Shown: in pieces, positions 9,293 through 18,203 of the stretch | How the letters are laid out: the number at the start of each line of letters is the position of its first letter | How positions within the stretch are numbered: the first letter of the stretch is position 1 | DNA from: Paenibacillus sp. URB8-2 | GTDB taxonomy: Bacteria; Bacillota; Bacilli; Paenibacillales; Paenibacillaceae | Reading direction: 5' to 3' | NCBI RefSeq assembly: GCF_013393385.1 | Contig: NZ_AP023239.1 | Coordinates: 992,001 to 1,056,000, forward strand | DNA: 64,000 bases | The notes under the pieces: generated by a model | Seen by the model: only the letters and a program-made list of their open reading frames with translations | Database searches by the model: none | Told to the model about the DNA's origin: nothing | Position numbers and translations under genes: made by a program

Positions 9293-9305
9293 GGAGGGCT
9301 AATTA

Positions 9306-9623
9306 ATGGCTGCACACAATATTAAACTCACGGGGAAATTTAGCACGGAGAAACCGACTATCGAGATCGGTGACAAGAAATACCCGATCGATGACAGCGT
9401 GGAGAGTGTCCTGGCATTCCAGGAGGCCGCGACCTCAGGTTTCGAGGGCATGCTGAACGCACTGAAAGGTGCGCTGGGCGATGAGGCTTACGAAGAGTTG
9501 AACATTCCTAAGATGGCCTTTGGTAACCTGCAGATTTTATCAACAGGGATCCTGGCCGCTCAGTCCAATATCAACTATGAAGAGGCAGCTGCCCGATTTC
9601 GCCGGTCAGCCGAACAAGGCTGA
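9306..9623 (+). CDS. Tail assembly chaperone, short form (gpG-like)
   Basis: A 105-residue protein with a strong AAGGAGG site. It lies between the tail tube and tape measure genes, the standard place for the gpG-type chaperone that holds the tape measure during tail assembly. It ends at TGA 9621-9623 while a second open frame, shifted +1 (or -2), continues to 9990. A fraction of ribosomes probably change frame to make a longer gpGT-like product spanning 9306-9990. Candidate slip points are GCC CGA near 9591 and GGC TGA at the stop. Confidence 0.82.
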   Translation: MAAHNIKLTGKFSTEKPTIEIGDKKYPIDDSVESVLAFQEAATSGFEGMLNALKGALGDEAYEELNIPKMAFGNLQILSTGILAAQSNINYEEAAARFRRSAEQG

Positions 9624-9990
9624 TATCTGGTATGACCTGAATGATGATTGGCCGCTGATTGAAGCCAGCCTGGCGAAACAGTATAGCATCCGGATCCGGC
9701 AGCACGGTGATATGCCGTGGGAAGAGTTTTGCTCCCTTGTCGCCGGGCTTATGCCGGATACACCGCTGGGTAGCATTGTCGCGATAAGAGCTGAGAAGGA
9801 CCGAAAGGTCATTAAAGGATTCAGCTCTGAACAACGGCGGATACACAGGGAGTGGCGACAACGGCAGGCAGACAGTAAGCTTGCTAGTCCGGAAACGCTG
9901 GAGCAGGCCGCGAAGAGCTTGGAAGCTGAATTAGCCCGCATGTTCGGAGGAGGTGGCGCTACGTGGCAGGAAGCAGTGCAGGACGAATAG
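9577..9990 (+). CDS. Tail assembly chaperone, downstream part (gpT-like, Gp15 type)
   Basis: This frame overlaps the end of the short chaperone and carries the conserved part DIWYDLNDDWPLIEASLAKQ, then MPWEEFCSLVAGLMPDTPLG. The only ATG before that part, at 9577, has no Shine-Dalgarno sequence, and a TTG at 9520 has none either. It is therefore most likely translated as a fusion from 9306 by frameshifting. The 3' end (FGGGGATWQEAVQDE) carries the ribosome binding site of the tape measure gene. The start given is the nearest ATG, not a claim of independent initiation. Confidence 0.7.
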   Translation: MKRQLPDFAGQPNKADIWYDLNDDWPLIEASLAKQYSIRIRQHGDMPWEEFCSLVAGLMPDTPLGSIVAIRAEKDRKVIKGFSSEQRRIHREWRQRQADSKLASPETLEQAAKSLEAELARMFGGGGATWQEAVQDE

Positions 9991-12812
9991 ATTTAGATCT
10001 TGAGCTTAATTACGGAGCCTTCCAGCGCCAACTCAACGGCATCGCGAATACGGCTAACGGCATGGTAGGGAGTGCATTCAAAGGTCTCGGAGGGATTATC
10101 GCCGGGGCCTTTGCTATTAAGGGACTGGTGGATTTTGGCCGTGAGGCGATTAACCTCGCGTCTGATCTGCAGGAAGTCCAGAATGTAGTGGACGTTACGT
10201 TCGGCGCGATGGCACAGGACATCAATAACTGGTCCAGCAGCCTGATAGAAAGTTTTGGACTATCCGAGTTGTCTGGAAAGAAGTATGCCTCCACCATGGG
10301 GGCGTTGCTTAAAAGTTCCGGCTTGACCGGGATACAAATGGAGGGCATGTCCAAAAGGCTCACGGAGCTGTCAGCGGACATGGCCTCTTTTTATAATTTA
10401 AGCAATCAAATGTCTTTTGAGAAGGTCTTTTCTGGAATGACCGGAGAGACAGAGCCACTGAAACAACTCGGTATTAACATGTCTGTAGCGAATATGGAAG
10501 CCTTTGCTCTCTCACAGGGTATCGATAAGGCCTGGCTATCCATGACACAGGCAGAGCAGACCATGCTTCGGTACAATTACCTGATGCAAGTCACGGCTGA
10601 TGCTCAGGGCGACTTTGCCCGGACGTCGAACAGCTGGGCCAATCAGGTTAAGGTCATGGGTGAGCAGTGGAAGATATTCCAGGGTACGATGGGCGCGGGC
10701 TTCATAAATATTCTGACCCCGGTTGTGCGAGGGCTGAACTGGCTTATTGCGAAGCTGCAGATCGCGGCAGCTTATTTCAAAGCCTTCACGGAGCTGATCT
10801 TCGGTAATGCGATGGGCGGCGGGGCTACTGAAGCGACTGGGGCTATTAGCGGCGTAGGTGACGCAGCAGCCGGCGCTGGCGGCTCTCTGGGTGATATGGG
10901 AGAGGCGGCAACGGTTGCCGGGAAAAAGACCAAGAAGGCCGGCAAGGACGTCAAGGGAAGTTTAGCTGGTTTTGACCAGTTGAATACCTTGGCGAAGTCT
11001 GCAGCGGATGCAGCAAGTGACGCTGGAGACGCAGCTGGCGGACTCACTGGTCTCGGAGCAGGACTTGGCGGAGGCTTCGGAGATCTGGATCTTGGCACGC
11101 CGGATATCAACGTGGATCCAGTGAAAGAAAAGGTTCAGGGTTTCGTAGCAGACATGAAGCGGGCATTTGGTTCCTTGTCACAAATCAGCTTAGATCCCTT
11201 GCGGAAGTCCCTGAAGGGGCTGTGGGATGCAGTTAACCCCTTTGCCAAGAATGTCGGACAGGGACTCAAGTGGTTCTATATCAATGTCCTGGTCCCGTTG
11301 TCAAAGTGGACTGTAGAAAAGGCGCTGCCGGCATTCCTGGATGTTCTGGCAGGTGGTATTCGCGTAGTAAACAGTGTCGTTGATGCGTTTAAGCCTGCTG
11401 CGGTATGGCTATGGGATAACTTCCTGCAGCCGGTAGCCTCCTGGACAGGTGGCATAATCGTTGATGGCCTACGCTCACTCGCGGCAGGTCTGAATTCAAT
11501 ATCAAGCTGGATTGATCAGAACCAAGACACCTTCCTAAAGGGGGCCCTGCTGATCGGAGGCTTCTTTGCCGCGTTTCAGGTAGCCGGCATTATTGTAGAG
11601 TTAGTGCCGTTCTTGGTTTTGTTGGGGGAATTCATTTCTTCTGGAGCCCTGCTGGCCGTAACTTTAGAAGGATTAGCGGCAGCCTTCGGCGCCATATTCA
11701 GTCCGGTGAACCTTATCGCTGCTCTCATCGCTTTACTGGTCTATAGCTTTGTGGACCTCTACCAAGAGAGCGAGACGTTCCGTGCAGCCATTGCGGAGCT
11801 CGGTGATACGTGGAAACAGGCGCTGGAACCATTGGCGACTTTCGTTTCTACTGTGCTGACGGATGCTTGGAAGCAGATCCTGCAGCCGGCAATTAATTTC
11901 TTTCTGAAGACGCTCCTGCCGCAACTTATTTCTGTGTTCAAACAGCTCTGGCAGCAGGTGCTGGTACCTTTGGCAAATTATATCGGGATGGTATTGAAAC
12001 CTGTAATTATGATCCTCACAGACGTGCTGACGTCTCTGTGGAAGAATGTTGTGCTGCCGCTGGCCAAAGCGATAGGCAGCGTTCTGGCAGAGGCCTGGAA
12101 GGCGATTTATGAAATCATGAGTAAGACGGTCATCCCGGTGGTCGGAAAGATCATCGATGTGCTGACCTGGTTGTGGAAGAATGTGCTCAATCCGGTTATT
12201 AACGTTCTCTGGGATAGCGTGAAGCCAGCGTTCGAAACGGTGTTCAATGGCATTAAAACCGTGATAGACGGCCTGAAAACGACACTGACAGGAATCCTTC
12301 GTTTTATCACAGGGGTTTTCACCGGTGATTGGCAGAAGGCCTGGGATGGCGTCAAGATGATCTTCAAGGGCGTCTTTGACTCGCTCTATGGCATCGTGAA
12401 AACGCCTCTGAATCTGATCATTGATGCGATCAACAAGGTCATTTCCGGCCTGAACAGCATCGACATTGATCTGCCGGATTGGATGGGAGGGCAATCCTTT
12501 GGAATCAGCATCCCGAAAATCCCGCGCCTGGCCAAAGGCGGCCTGGCTTATGGACCGACGCTGGCAATGGTCGGTGATAACCGGGGAGCTGCGGCCGATC
12601 CGGAAGTTATCTCGCCGCTGTCCAAGCTGCAGGACATCATGGGCGGAAGTAATCAGGCCGTGGTCGAGGTGCTGTTGCAGATTCTCGAAGCGCTGCGCAG
12701 CGGTAATCAGACGGCCATATTCAAGCTCGGAGAGACGGAGTTTGGCCGAGCAGCGATAAAGGCAATTAACAATACGCAGCGGCAGGCGGGGCGGACGCTG
12801 TTGGACGTATAG
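9963..12812 (+). CDS. Phage tail tape measure protein
   Basis: A 949-residue protein whose length sets the tail length. The start is GTG at 9963 after GGAGGAGGTGGC, overlapping the chaperone gene. The N-terminal part is helical and Gly/Ala-rich. Two segments rich in small residues (about 275-320 and 345-375) follow, then several hydrophobic stretches around residues 520-590. The C-terminal AKGGLAYGPTLAMVGDNRG and PEVISPLSKL motifs are typical of tape measure proteins. The middle has repeated tryptophan-spaced helical units (LWKNVVLPLAK, LWKNVLNPVIN), the periodic pattern expected of this family. Confidence 0.93.
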   Translation: MAGSSAGRIDLDLELNYGAFQRQLNGIANTANGMVGSAFKGLGGIIAGAFAIKGLVDFGREAINLASDLQEVQNVVDVTFGAMAQDINNWSSSLIESFGLSELSGKKYASTMGALLKSSGLTGIQMEGMSKRLTELSADMASFYNLSNQMSFEKVFSGMTGETEPLKQLGINMSVANMEAFALSQGIDKAWLSMTQAEQTMLRYNYLMQVTADAQGDFARTSNSWANQVKVMGEQWKIFQGTMGAGFINILTPVVRGLNWLIAKLQIAAAYFKAFTELIFGNAMGGGATEATGAISGVGDAAAGAGGSLGDMGEAATVAGKKTKKAGKDVKGSLAGFDQLNTLAKSAADAASDAGDAAGGLTGLGAGLGGGFGDLDLGTPDINVDPVKEKVQGFVADMKRAFGSLSQISLDPLRKSLKGLWDAVNPFAKNVGQGLKWFYINVLVPLSKWTVEKALPAFLDVLAGGIRVVNSVVDAFKPAAVWLWDNFLQPVASWTGGIIVDGLRSLAAGLNSISSWIDQNQDTFLKGALLIGGFFAAFQVAGIIVELVPFLVLLGEFISSGALLAVTLEGLAAAFGAIFSPVNLIAALIALLVYSFVDLYQESETFRAAIAELGDTWKQALEPLATFVSTVLTDAWKQILQPAINFFLKTLLPQLISVFKQLWQQVLVPLANYIGMVLKPVIMILTDVLTSLWKNVVLPLAKAIGSVLAEAWKAIYEIMSKTVIPVVGKIIDVLTWLWKNVLNPVINVLWDSVKPAFETVFNGIKTVIDGLKTTLTGILRFITGVFTGDWQKAWDGVKMIFKGVFDSLYGIVKTPLNLIIDAINKVISGLNSIDIDLPDWMGGQSFGISIPKIPRLAKGGLAYGPTLAMVGDNRGAAADPEVISPLSKLQDIMGGSNQAVVEVLLQILEALRSGNQTAIFKLGETEFGRAAIKAINNTQRQAGRTLLDV

Positions 12813-12824
12813 GAGGAATGATTC

Positions 12825-13184
12825 ATGCAACTGAAAATTAACGGGAAAGAGATCGCCGCCTATCCGTCCAACTTCAGCGTTACGCCGCTGGATCTGGACG
12901 ACGGAGACGCCACGGTCCGGACAGCAGACGGTACGCTGAATCGGGACCGGGTGGCTGTCAAACGGCAGATCGACATGACTTTTGGTGTACTGACCTGGGC
13001 GGAGATATCGTCGGTGCTTAAGGCAATGAGCGGCGTGTTCTTCGATTTCTACTATCCGGACCCGATGACTGGAAAATATGAAACAAAATCCATGTATGTC
13101 GGTAACCGACCGTCTCCCGCCGCGGTTAGCAAGAATGGCCAAATCCTATGGAACGGCCTTAAGGTCACACTGACGGAGCGCTGA
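12825..13184 (+). CDS. Phage tail protein (DUF6711-like)
   Basis: A 119-residue protein with a strong AGGAGGAATG site. It starts with MQLKINGKEIAAYPSNFSV and contains RTADGTLNRDRVAVKRQIDM and the WAEISSVLKAM helix. These match the DUF6711-type proteins encoded between the tape measure and hub genes of Firmicute phages, probably part of the distal tail. The role is inferred from position. Confidence 0.75.
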   Translation: MQLKINGKEIAAYPSNFSVTPLDLDDGDATVRTADGTLNRDRVAVKRQIDMTFGVLTWAEISSVLKAMSGVFFDFYYPDPMTGKYETKSMYVGNRPSPAAVSKNGQILWNGLKVTLTER

Positions 13185-13185
13185 T

Positions 13186-15282
13186 ATGCAAGCCATATCA
13201 CCGATCTATGAAGAATACCTACGGCGCTTCGACCGGGAATTTGTTGTTAAGGCACTCATCGGGAGCGAGGAGCATGACCGCAGCAAAATCGTTGACCTGA
13301 CCATTGAGAACAGTCTGACGCTCTCAGACGGCTTTGAGATTGGGAACGCAATCCCGGGGAAAATGACCATCCGGCTGCGGGGTCTCCCCGAGCTGCCGGC
13401 CAATGAGCGCATTGTCCCCTACATCGCTGTTTCCCTAGCTCGCATGACCTGGGCTGAGGCAACAATCGCCTGGCAGGACGATCCGCTGCCGTGGGAGGGC
13501 GGGAATTCGGAATGGCTGCCATTTGGCGAGTTTTTTGTCGATAGCCGGGAAAAGGTCAACAACGTATGGGTTTACACCTGCTACGATAAGCTGGTTATGG
13601 CCGATGTGCCATACGTATCTTCGCTGACCTACCCGGCAACCCAGCAGGCTGTTTTTGCAGAGATATGCGGCTTGCTGAGCTTCACAGTTGACTCCAGCGT
13701 CGTTATTAATCCGGCTTATACGGTGCCGATCGCACAGGCTGGCTTAAGCTGCCGTCAGGTGCTAGGGTACATCGCGGGGGCGAACTGCGGATCATTCTTC
13801 ATCGGTAAAGACGGTTTACTCAAGATGAAGCGTTTCGTGCCGGATGATGAGCCTGTCTTTAATATGGGCTTGTCCGATTACATCCGGGCGAAGCAGACCA
13901 ACCCGGTCAAGTCCTATAGCCGCGTCGTGGTCACCTATGATACCGAGGATGATATGGTCTACGAATCAGGCTCCGGCGACGAGAACCATACGCTGTATCT
14001 GGAGAACCCGTTGGCAACGCAGGCCATAGCAGACGCACTGTGCGTCTCGCTGAGCGGTATCTCCTACCTCCCCCATGAGATGGACGCTCGGGGCTTCCCA
14101 CACTTGGAGACCGGTGACCGGATCGCCTTCGGGCTGTACGAGGGCAGTAGTTGGATGGAGGCTCTATTGCCGTGGATGGATGAGGACCTTCCATGGGACG
14201 GCGTCCGGCAGTATCGCTCTTATGTGCTGCACCAGACGCTGACATTCCGCGGCGGCCTGCAGCTGAAAGTCGAGGCACCGTCCGTGTCCGAGCAGCAGAG
14301 CGAGTTTGTCGTTGAAGGCACGCTATCTGCTCAGGTCAACAAGCTGGACAAGACAGCGGTCAAAGAGGCCAAGCGTTATTATGGCGTGACCGTAACCCGG
14401 ACTGAGGGGCTGACCGTTCAGACGGACGCAGGGGCAAAGTCGGTGCTAAACGCCGATGAGCTCAGCTTCTATACGGACGACGGGGACCGGGCGCTGTGGT
14501 TTGACCTCATTAGCCGGCGGTTCAAGTTCAGCGGCACACTGGAGGCCGTGGACGGTATATTCTCCGGCGATCTGTCGGCGGCAGGAGGGACCTTCACTGG
14601 GGACGTAACGGGCGGCCGGTTCATCGGCGGCGAGATCGCCATTGGTAGCGGAGACGACATCTTCAAGGCCAACAGCTGGGGAATCTGGCTTGGGGATTCG
14701 ACTTATGCTGATGCGCCGTTCAAGGTGGATATGGCAGGGCATATGGATGCCGTTGACGCGAAATTTCAAGGGGAAATCAACGCTTCAACGATCAACGGGG
14801 CGAATATTAACGGCGGGACAGTTACAGGTGCTCTCATACAAACGTCAGAAGCTGGTATTTATCCATGGGCGGCCATGAGCAGCACGGATAAAACATTCTC
14901 CGTTGCCGCTTCATCATCAAGTCGCGTCGAGATAACTTCCTTCGGCTATCCGAGCGCATCCCTTGGAATAAACTTTATCAACGGCAGCCAAACATCCGTA
15001 ATTTCTGGAAACTCTGGACTGTATTTATACGGCGACGATACCATCACAATGGAGGCTATGAATATTTTCATTCGCGGCTATAACGGCGCCTATGTTTCTC
15101 GTTGGAGTGAGCTTCGAAGCGAAGAAACAGGAGTCTCCATGCAGGAAGAACTTAATAACTTGGATTCATCAATGGATTATCTTGCATCAAACCTAACGTT
15201 TGACCCATCGACCAGAAACTTGAAGCTTTGGAGCAGAGGCGGCTTTCTGTTGGCACAGGTGAATATACCAGACGCGACATAA
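13186..15282 (+). CDS. Phage tail hub/tip protein
   Basis: A 698-residue protein. The N-terminal part (LIGSEEHDRSKIVDLTIENS, then GNAIPGKMTIRLRG) resembles tail hub proteins that sit at the distal end of the tape measure. The C-terminal third (after residue 400) is rich in repeats of the GGTFTGDVTGGRFIGGEIAI type, typical of triple-beta extensions that carry fibres. Domains: hub-like about 1-370, linker 380-420, beta-prism or helix-like repeats 425-560, then a variable tip. I see no clear peptidase motif. It starts one base after the previous stop. Confidence 0.78.
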   Translation: MQAISPIYEEYLRRFDREFVVKALIGSEEHDRSKIVDLTIENSLTLSDGFEIGNAIPGKMTIRLRGLPELPANERIVPYIAVSLARMTWAEATIAWQDDPLPWEGGNSEWLPFGEFFVDSREKVNNVWVYTCYDKLVMADVPYVSSLTYPATQQAVFAEICGLLSFTVDSSVVINPAYTVPIAQAGLSCRQVLGYIAGANCGSFFIGKDGLLKMKRFVPDDEPVFNMGLSDYIRAKQTNPVKSYSRVVVTYDTEDDMVYESGSGDENHTLYLENPLATQAIADALCVSLSGISYLPHEMDARGFPHLETGDRIAFGLYEGSSWMEALLPWMDEDLPWDGVRQYRSYVLHQTLTFRGGLQLKVEAPSVSEQQSEFVVEGTLSAQVNKLDKTAVKEAKRYYGVTVTRTEGLTVQTDAGAKSVLNADELSFYTDDGDRALWFDLISRRFKFSGTLEAVDGIFSGDLSAAGGTFTGDVTGGRFIGGEIAIGSGDDIFKANSWGIWLGDSTYADAPFKVDMAGHMDAVDAKFQGEINASTINGANINGGTVTGALIQTSEAGIYPWAAMSSTDKTFSVAASSSSRVEITSFGYPSASLGINFINGSQTSVISGNSGLYLYGDDTITMEAMNIFIRGYNGAYVSRWSELRSEETGVSMQEELNNLDSSMDYLASNLTFDPSTRNLKLWSRGGFLLAQVNIPDAT

Positions 15283-15286
15283 ATAG

Positions 15287-15316
15287 TTGAAACTTTCCCC
15301 GGATTATGACGATAAT
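15287..15316 (+). promoter_or_regulatory. Predicted sigma-A promoter of the secreted stalk protein
   Basis: TTGAAA at 15287-15292 and GATAAT at 15311-15316 are separated by 18 bases. It lies in the gap after the tail hub gene, so the next gene can be expressed on its own, for example from the silent prophage. Confidence 0.55.
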
Positions 15317-15354
15317 ACTATTTAGTTAGGAATTATTGCCAAGGGGGCTTTGCA

Positions 15355-15894
15355 ATGAAGAAGTTTATCATGGGTGTAATTGTCGGAGCGTTGCTATTCA
15401 GCGGCGTTACTGTATTCGCTGATTCTGCTAGTCTGGTGGGGAAAATGGTAAAAATACAAGGCTTGATGTCTATCGAAAAGAGTGGCAATAAGATCGCTGA
15501 CGCTTATGTCATAAATGGGGCAGCTTACGCTCCTGTCCGGGCTGTTTCTCAGGCTTCAGGCTCATCTTTGAGTGTAGAGGGGAAGAAAATCATTATGAAT
15601 GAATCCACCACTGATGATGAAAAGGCCGTTCAATTAAGTGCTGTGCAGTTTAAAAGGACGCAGTTACTTAAAAAAATCACAGCCGCTGAAGGCGGGGTAA
15701 AGGTGTACGAGACCAAGTACATTCCCAGCGCTCAAGAAAAATACGATACCGCCAAGGGAACCCAATATGAGCAGCAAGCTAAAGAATGGCTCGACGCCAG
15801 AAAGTCTGAATATGAACAGCGCAAAGCCGAGCTCGCCGATCTCCAACAGCAGCTCACGGACATCGACGCACAGATCGCCGCGCTTCAACAATAA
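15355..15894 (+). CDS. Secreted stalk-domain protein encoded in the prophage
   Basis: A 179-residue protein with a signal peptide (MKKFIMGVIVGALLFSGVTV, cleavage likely after FAD). A copper amine oxidase N-terminal-like ('stalk') domain follows (ADAYVINGAAYAPVRAVSQA), then a long charged coiled coil (about residues 95-178). This is a common domain of Paenibacillus exported proteins and is not a virion part. It sits between the tail hub and tail fibre genes and has its own promoter. It could be a lysogenic conversion (moron) gene that changes the cell surface; no enzyme activity is evident. Confidence 0.75.
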   Translation: MKKFIMGVIVGALLFSGVTVFADSASLVGKMVKIQGLMSIEKSGNKIADAYVINGAAYAPVRAVSQASGSSLSVEGKKIIMNESTTDDEKAVQLSAVQFKRTQLLKKITAAEGGVKVYETKYIPSAQEKYDTAKGTQYEQQAKEWLDARKSEYEQRKAELADLQQQLTDIDAQIAALQQ

Positions 15895-15914
15895 ATTAAA
15901 TCTCGCATCCAAAG

Positions 15915-15941
15915 GTCTCGCCAATCTGGCGGGGCTTTTTG
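15915..15941 (+). terminator. Terminator after the secreted stalk protein
   Basis: GTCTCGCC pairs with GGCGGGGC (two G-U pairs) around an AATCT loop and is followed by five T. Together with the promoter at 15287 it makes the stalk gene a separate transcription unit. Confidence 0.6.
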
Positions 15942-15968
15942 TGTTGCGCAGATATGGAGGTGTTACGA

Positions 15969-16223
15969 TTGGCCAACATCCAGCCGAAAATCATTGCAGA
16001 GATTGACCCGCGGAATCCGGTTCCTGAGATATGTGCCGTTATCATGGCTGTGGTCCCGTACCATCCCGCGCAGGAAGAAGCTATCCTGCGCGGTGTGATC
16101 GAGGCGACGGAAAAGCGATTGAAGGCAATACAGCCAAAGAAAGGAGCTGAAGATGATGACAAACCGGTATCTGAACCTAGACGGAACACGACCGATTCGG
16201 GAGAATTGGGACGAGCTGAATGA
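15969..16223 (+). CDS. Small phage protein upstream of the tail fibre, unknown role
   Basis: An 84-residue protein. The TTG start at 15969 is chosen because GGAGGTG lies seven bases upstream; an upstream in-frame ATG at 15939 has no such site. It contains PKIIAEIDPRNPVPEICAV and a helix (HPAQEEAILRGVIEATEKRL), then a charged C terminus. Its 3' end overlaps the tail fibre gene by 71 bases in another frame and supplies that gene's ribosome binding site. Similar small proteins occur beside fibre genes in Paenibacillus phages. No function is recognised. Confidence 0.65.
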   Translation: MANIQPKIIAEIDPRNPVPEICAVIMAVVPYHPAQEEAILRGVIEATEKRLKAIQPKKGAEDDDKPVSEPRRNTTDSGELGRAE

Positions 16224-18051
16224 CGGATTCGACAATGTTCAGGTTGAAATAGACGCTGCAGTCACGGAGTCGGAGCGGATCGATACGGATCTGACTGGGC
16301 ACAAAGGTTCGACGGCCGCTCATGCTGCCGAGCATATTACTTATGCCGGTTCGGTCGCCGGAGCCGCTAACATCGGGGCCGCTGTGGATAGCGTGCAGGA
16401 GCAGCTGAATACGGCCGTTGTGTCCGGCGACAGCAGCCCAGCAGCGGACCAGGCACGGGTCAGCTCGACTGGCACAACCTATGGCACTCTTAAGGATCGT
16501 CTGGACACGGAGCGCTCCGAGCTTGCTGCGCAGTTGGCGGATATTACGAATAACGCATATGTTTATATGAGCAATTACGCAGACGGTGATAACATAGAGG
16601 AAACTGCGTCCATCCAACAGGCTTTAAATGACGCGGTGGGTAGAACCTTGTATTGGAACAAACAAAAAGGTTCTAATTATTTAACTGGACAATTGACGCT
16701 TCCATCCAACATCAAAATCATTTTTGAACCAGGAACTAAAGTCAAAGCGGTTGACACACTTACGCAAGGTTTAAACGCTCAAGTTTTATTCCTCAGTACG
16801 GACACATCAAATATATTCATTGATGGTAACATGGCTGAATTGTATATGAATAAGTCCGTTTATACCACAGAGTGGAACCATGTCATTAAATTAAATGGGT
16901 GCACCAATGTTGAGATAAAAAATATCGTGGCTAAAGACAGTGGCGGCGATGGACTTTATGTTGGGAATGTAGGGTGCACGAAATCGTATTGTGAAAACAT
17001 TCGGTTAGTTAATTGCATTTTCGATAACAACAGGAGAAATAACCTTTCCCTTATTTCAGTCGATAGTTTCTACGCTGAAAATTGCACCTTTTCCAACGCT
17101 AGTGGAACTTCGCCTCAATGCGGGGTAGATTTGGAACCCAACTTCGCAACGGATCGTCTGAAAAACGTAAGATTCAAAAATTGTAGAAGTATTAACAATG
17201 TAAAAGATGGGTTTCGCGCTCTGTTGTGGGCGCAGGATTCGACCAGTGAGTTTATTGATGTTTTGTTCGAAGGGTGCCGTTCCCTAGGCGACAACATCGG
17301 ATTTTTCGTTACAAATGTAAAAGACAATACGAAAGGTATTGTCAAATTTAAAGATTGTATCGGAGAGTTAAATGAATACAACGCATTCAATTTGACTAAT
17401 TGCAGCGCTACCGGCGTGAGGATTGAATCGGAGGGTTGTACCGGAGTTGATTCGAATGTTAGTAACAATAGCACGTTTAAATACTGTTCGTTTTTAATAA
17501 CAGACGGACCAACAAACGCACCGTCCAGTATCGGAAATGCTAAGTTTACAAACTGCAAATCGATCGACAGGCGGGCAATACCAATGGTAAGTAAAGGGTT
17601 CGCCATCAATCCGAGTACATTAACGCCGTACGATATTGATTTTAATAACTGTGAATCAATCAATCATTACTCGTATCCTTTTGATTTTAGTAATACAGCG
17701 ATTAGGTGTAGAGTGGTTAATGACAGAAAGTACACATTTGCCAAAACTGCAACAGGAACAGCGAGTCAACTTCAACACAACGGGCAAGTCATAACGAATG
17801 AGGGGGCGACAACTTCAATAAGACTAACCTTAACGGCCGCCAAGGAAGATACTGAAATCACCTTCAAAGTAAGAGCGGCATTTGATTTAAAAGTATACCC
17901 TATACCAACTGAACAATTATTAGTATTAACGAATGGGGTAGGAAAAGGTTTATCCAGCAATCAAATCGGCGCTTCGATAACATTCAGGGCAACAAAGTAT
18001 TCCTCTTGGGAAATTATCAATATGATTGGCACCTGGGTAGAAGTTGTTTAA
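16153..18051 (+). CDS. Tail fibre protein with a right-handed beta-helix region
   Basis: A 632-residue protein. The N-terminal 150 residues (LNLDGTRPIRENWDELNDGF, then a helical stretch) are GC-rich and look like a tail-attachment part. From about position 16600 the DNA becomes clearly AT-rich and the protein shows pectate lyase-like beta-helix repeats (NVEIKNIVAKDSGGDGLYVG, VRFKNCRSINNVKDGFRAL, VLFEGCRSLGDNIGFFV). A small beta-rich tip follows. Such fibres bind, and sometimes cut, surface glycans. No catalytic residues can be assigned. The composition break suggests module exchange of the receptor-binding part. Confidence 0.8.
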   Translation: MMTNRYLNLDGTRPIRENWDELNDGFDNVQVEIDAAVTESERIDTDLTGHKGSTAAHAAEHITYAGSVAGAANIGAAVDSVQEQLNTAVVSGDSSPAADQARVSSTGTTYGTLKDRLDTERSELAAQLADITNNAYVYMSNYADGDNIEETASIQQALNDAVGRTLYWNKQKGSNYLTGQLTLPSNIKIIFEPGTKVKAVDTLTQGLNAQVLFLSTDTSNIFIDGNMAELYMNKSVYTTEWNHVIKLNGCTNVEIKNIVAKDSGGDGLYVGNVGCTKSYCENIRLVNCIFDNNRRNNLSLISVDSFYAENCTFSNASGTSPQCGVDLEPNFATDRLKNVRFKNCRSINNVKDGFRALLWAQDSTSEFIDVLFEGCRSLGDNIGFFVTNVKDNTKGIVKFKDCIGELNEYNAFNLTNCSATGVRIESEGCTGVDSNVSNNSTFKYCSFLITDGPTNAPSSIGNAKFTNCKSIDRRAIPMVSKGFAINPSTLTPYDIDFNNCESINHYSYPFDFSNTAIRCRVVNDRKYTFAKTATGTASQLQHNGQVITNEGATTSIRLTLTAAKEDTEITFKVRAAFDLKVYPIPTEQLLVLTNGVGKGLSSNQIGASITFRATKYSSWEIINMIGTWVEVV

Positions 18052-18203
18052 TGAACGGCATAACTTAGGTATTTGGACGCCCTCGGAAAAGTATAAAAAG
18101 TCGTATAATTAATTTCCCCTTTTTGGTATTATTGTCCATGTTGGGTTAAAGGGGGATGTGGGATTGTTTGATTTTTTAATACTTTTCTTTGGAGGGGCTT
18201 TAA

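Noticed and set aside
11733..13142. 469-codon minus-strand frame opposite the tape measure gene
   Set aside because: It arises from codon bias of the tape measure repeats; composition is odd (many His and Arg) and no start signal is seen.
18073..18109. Promoter for the acyltransferase from TTGGAC and TATAAT
   Set aside because: The two boxes are 25 bases apart, too far for a sigma-A promoter; chance matches are common in AT-rich DNA.
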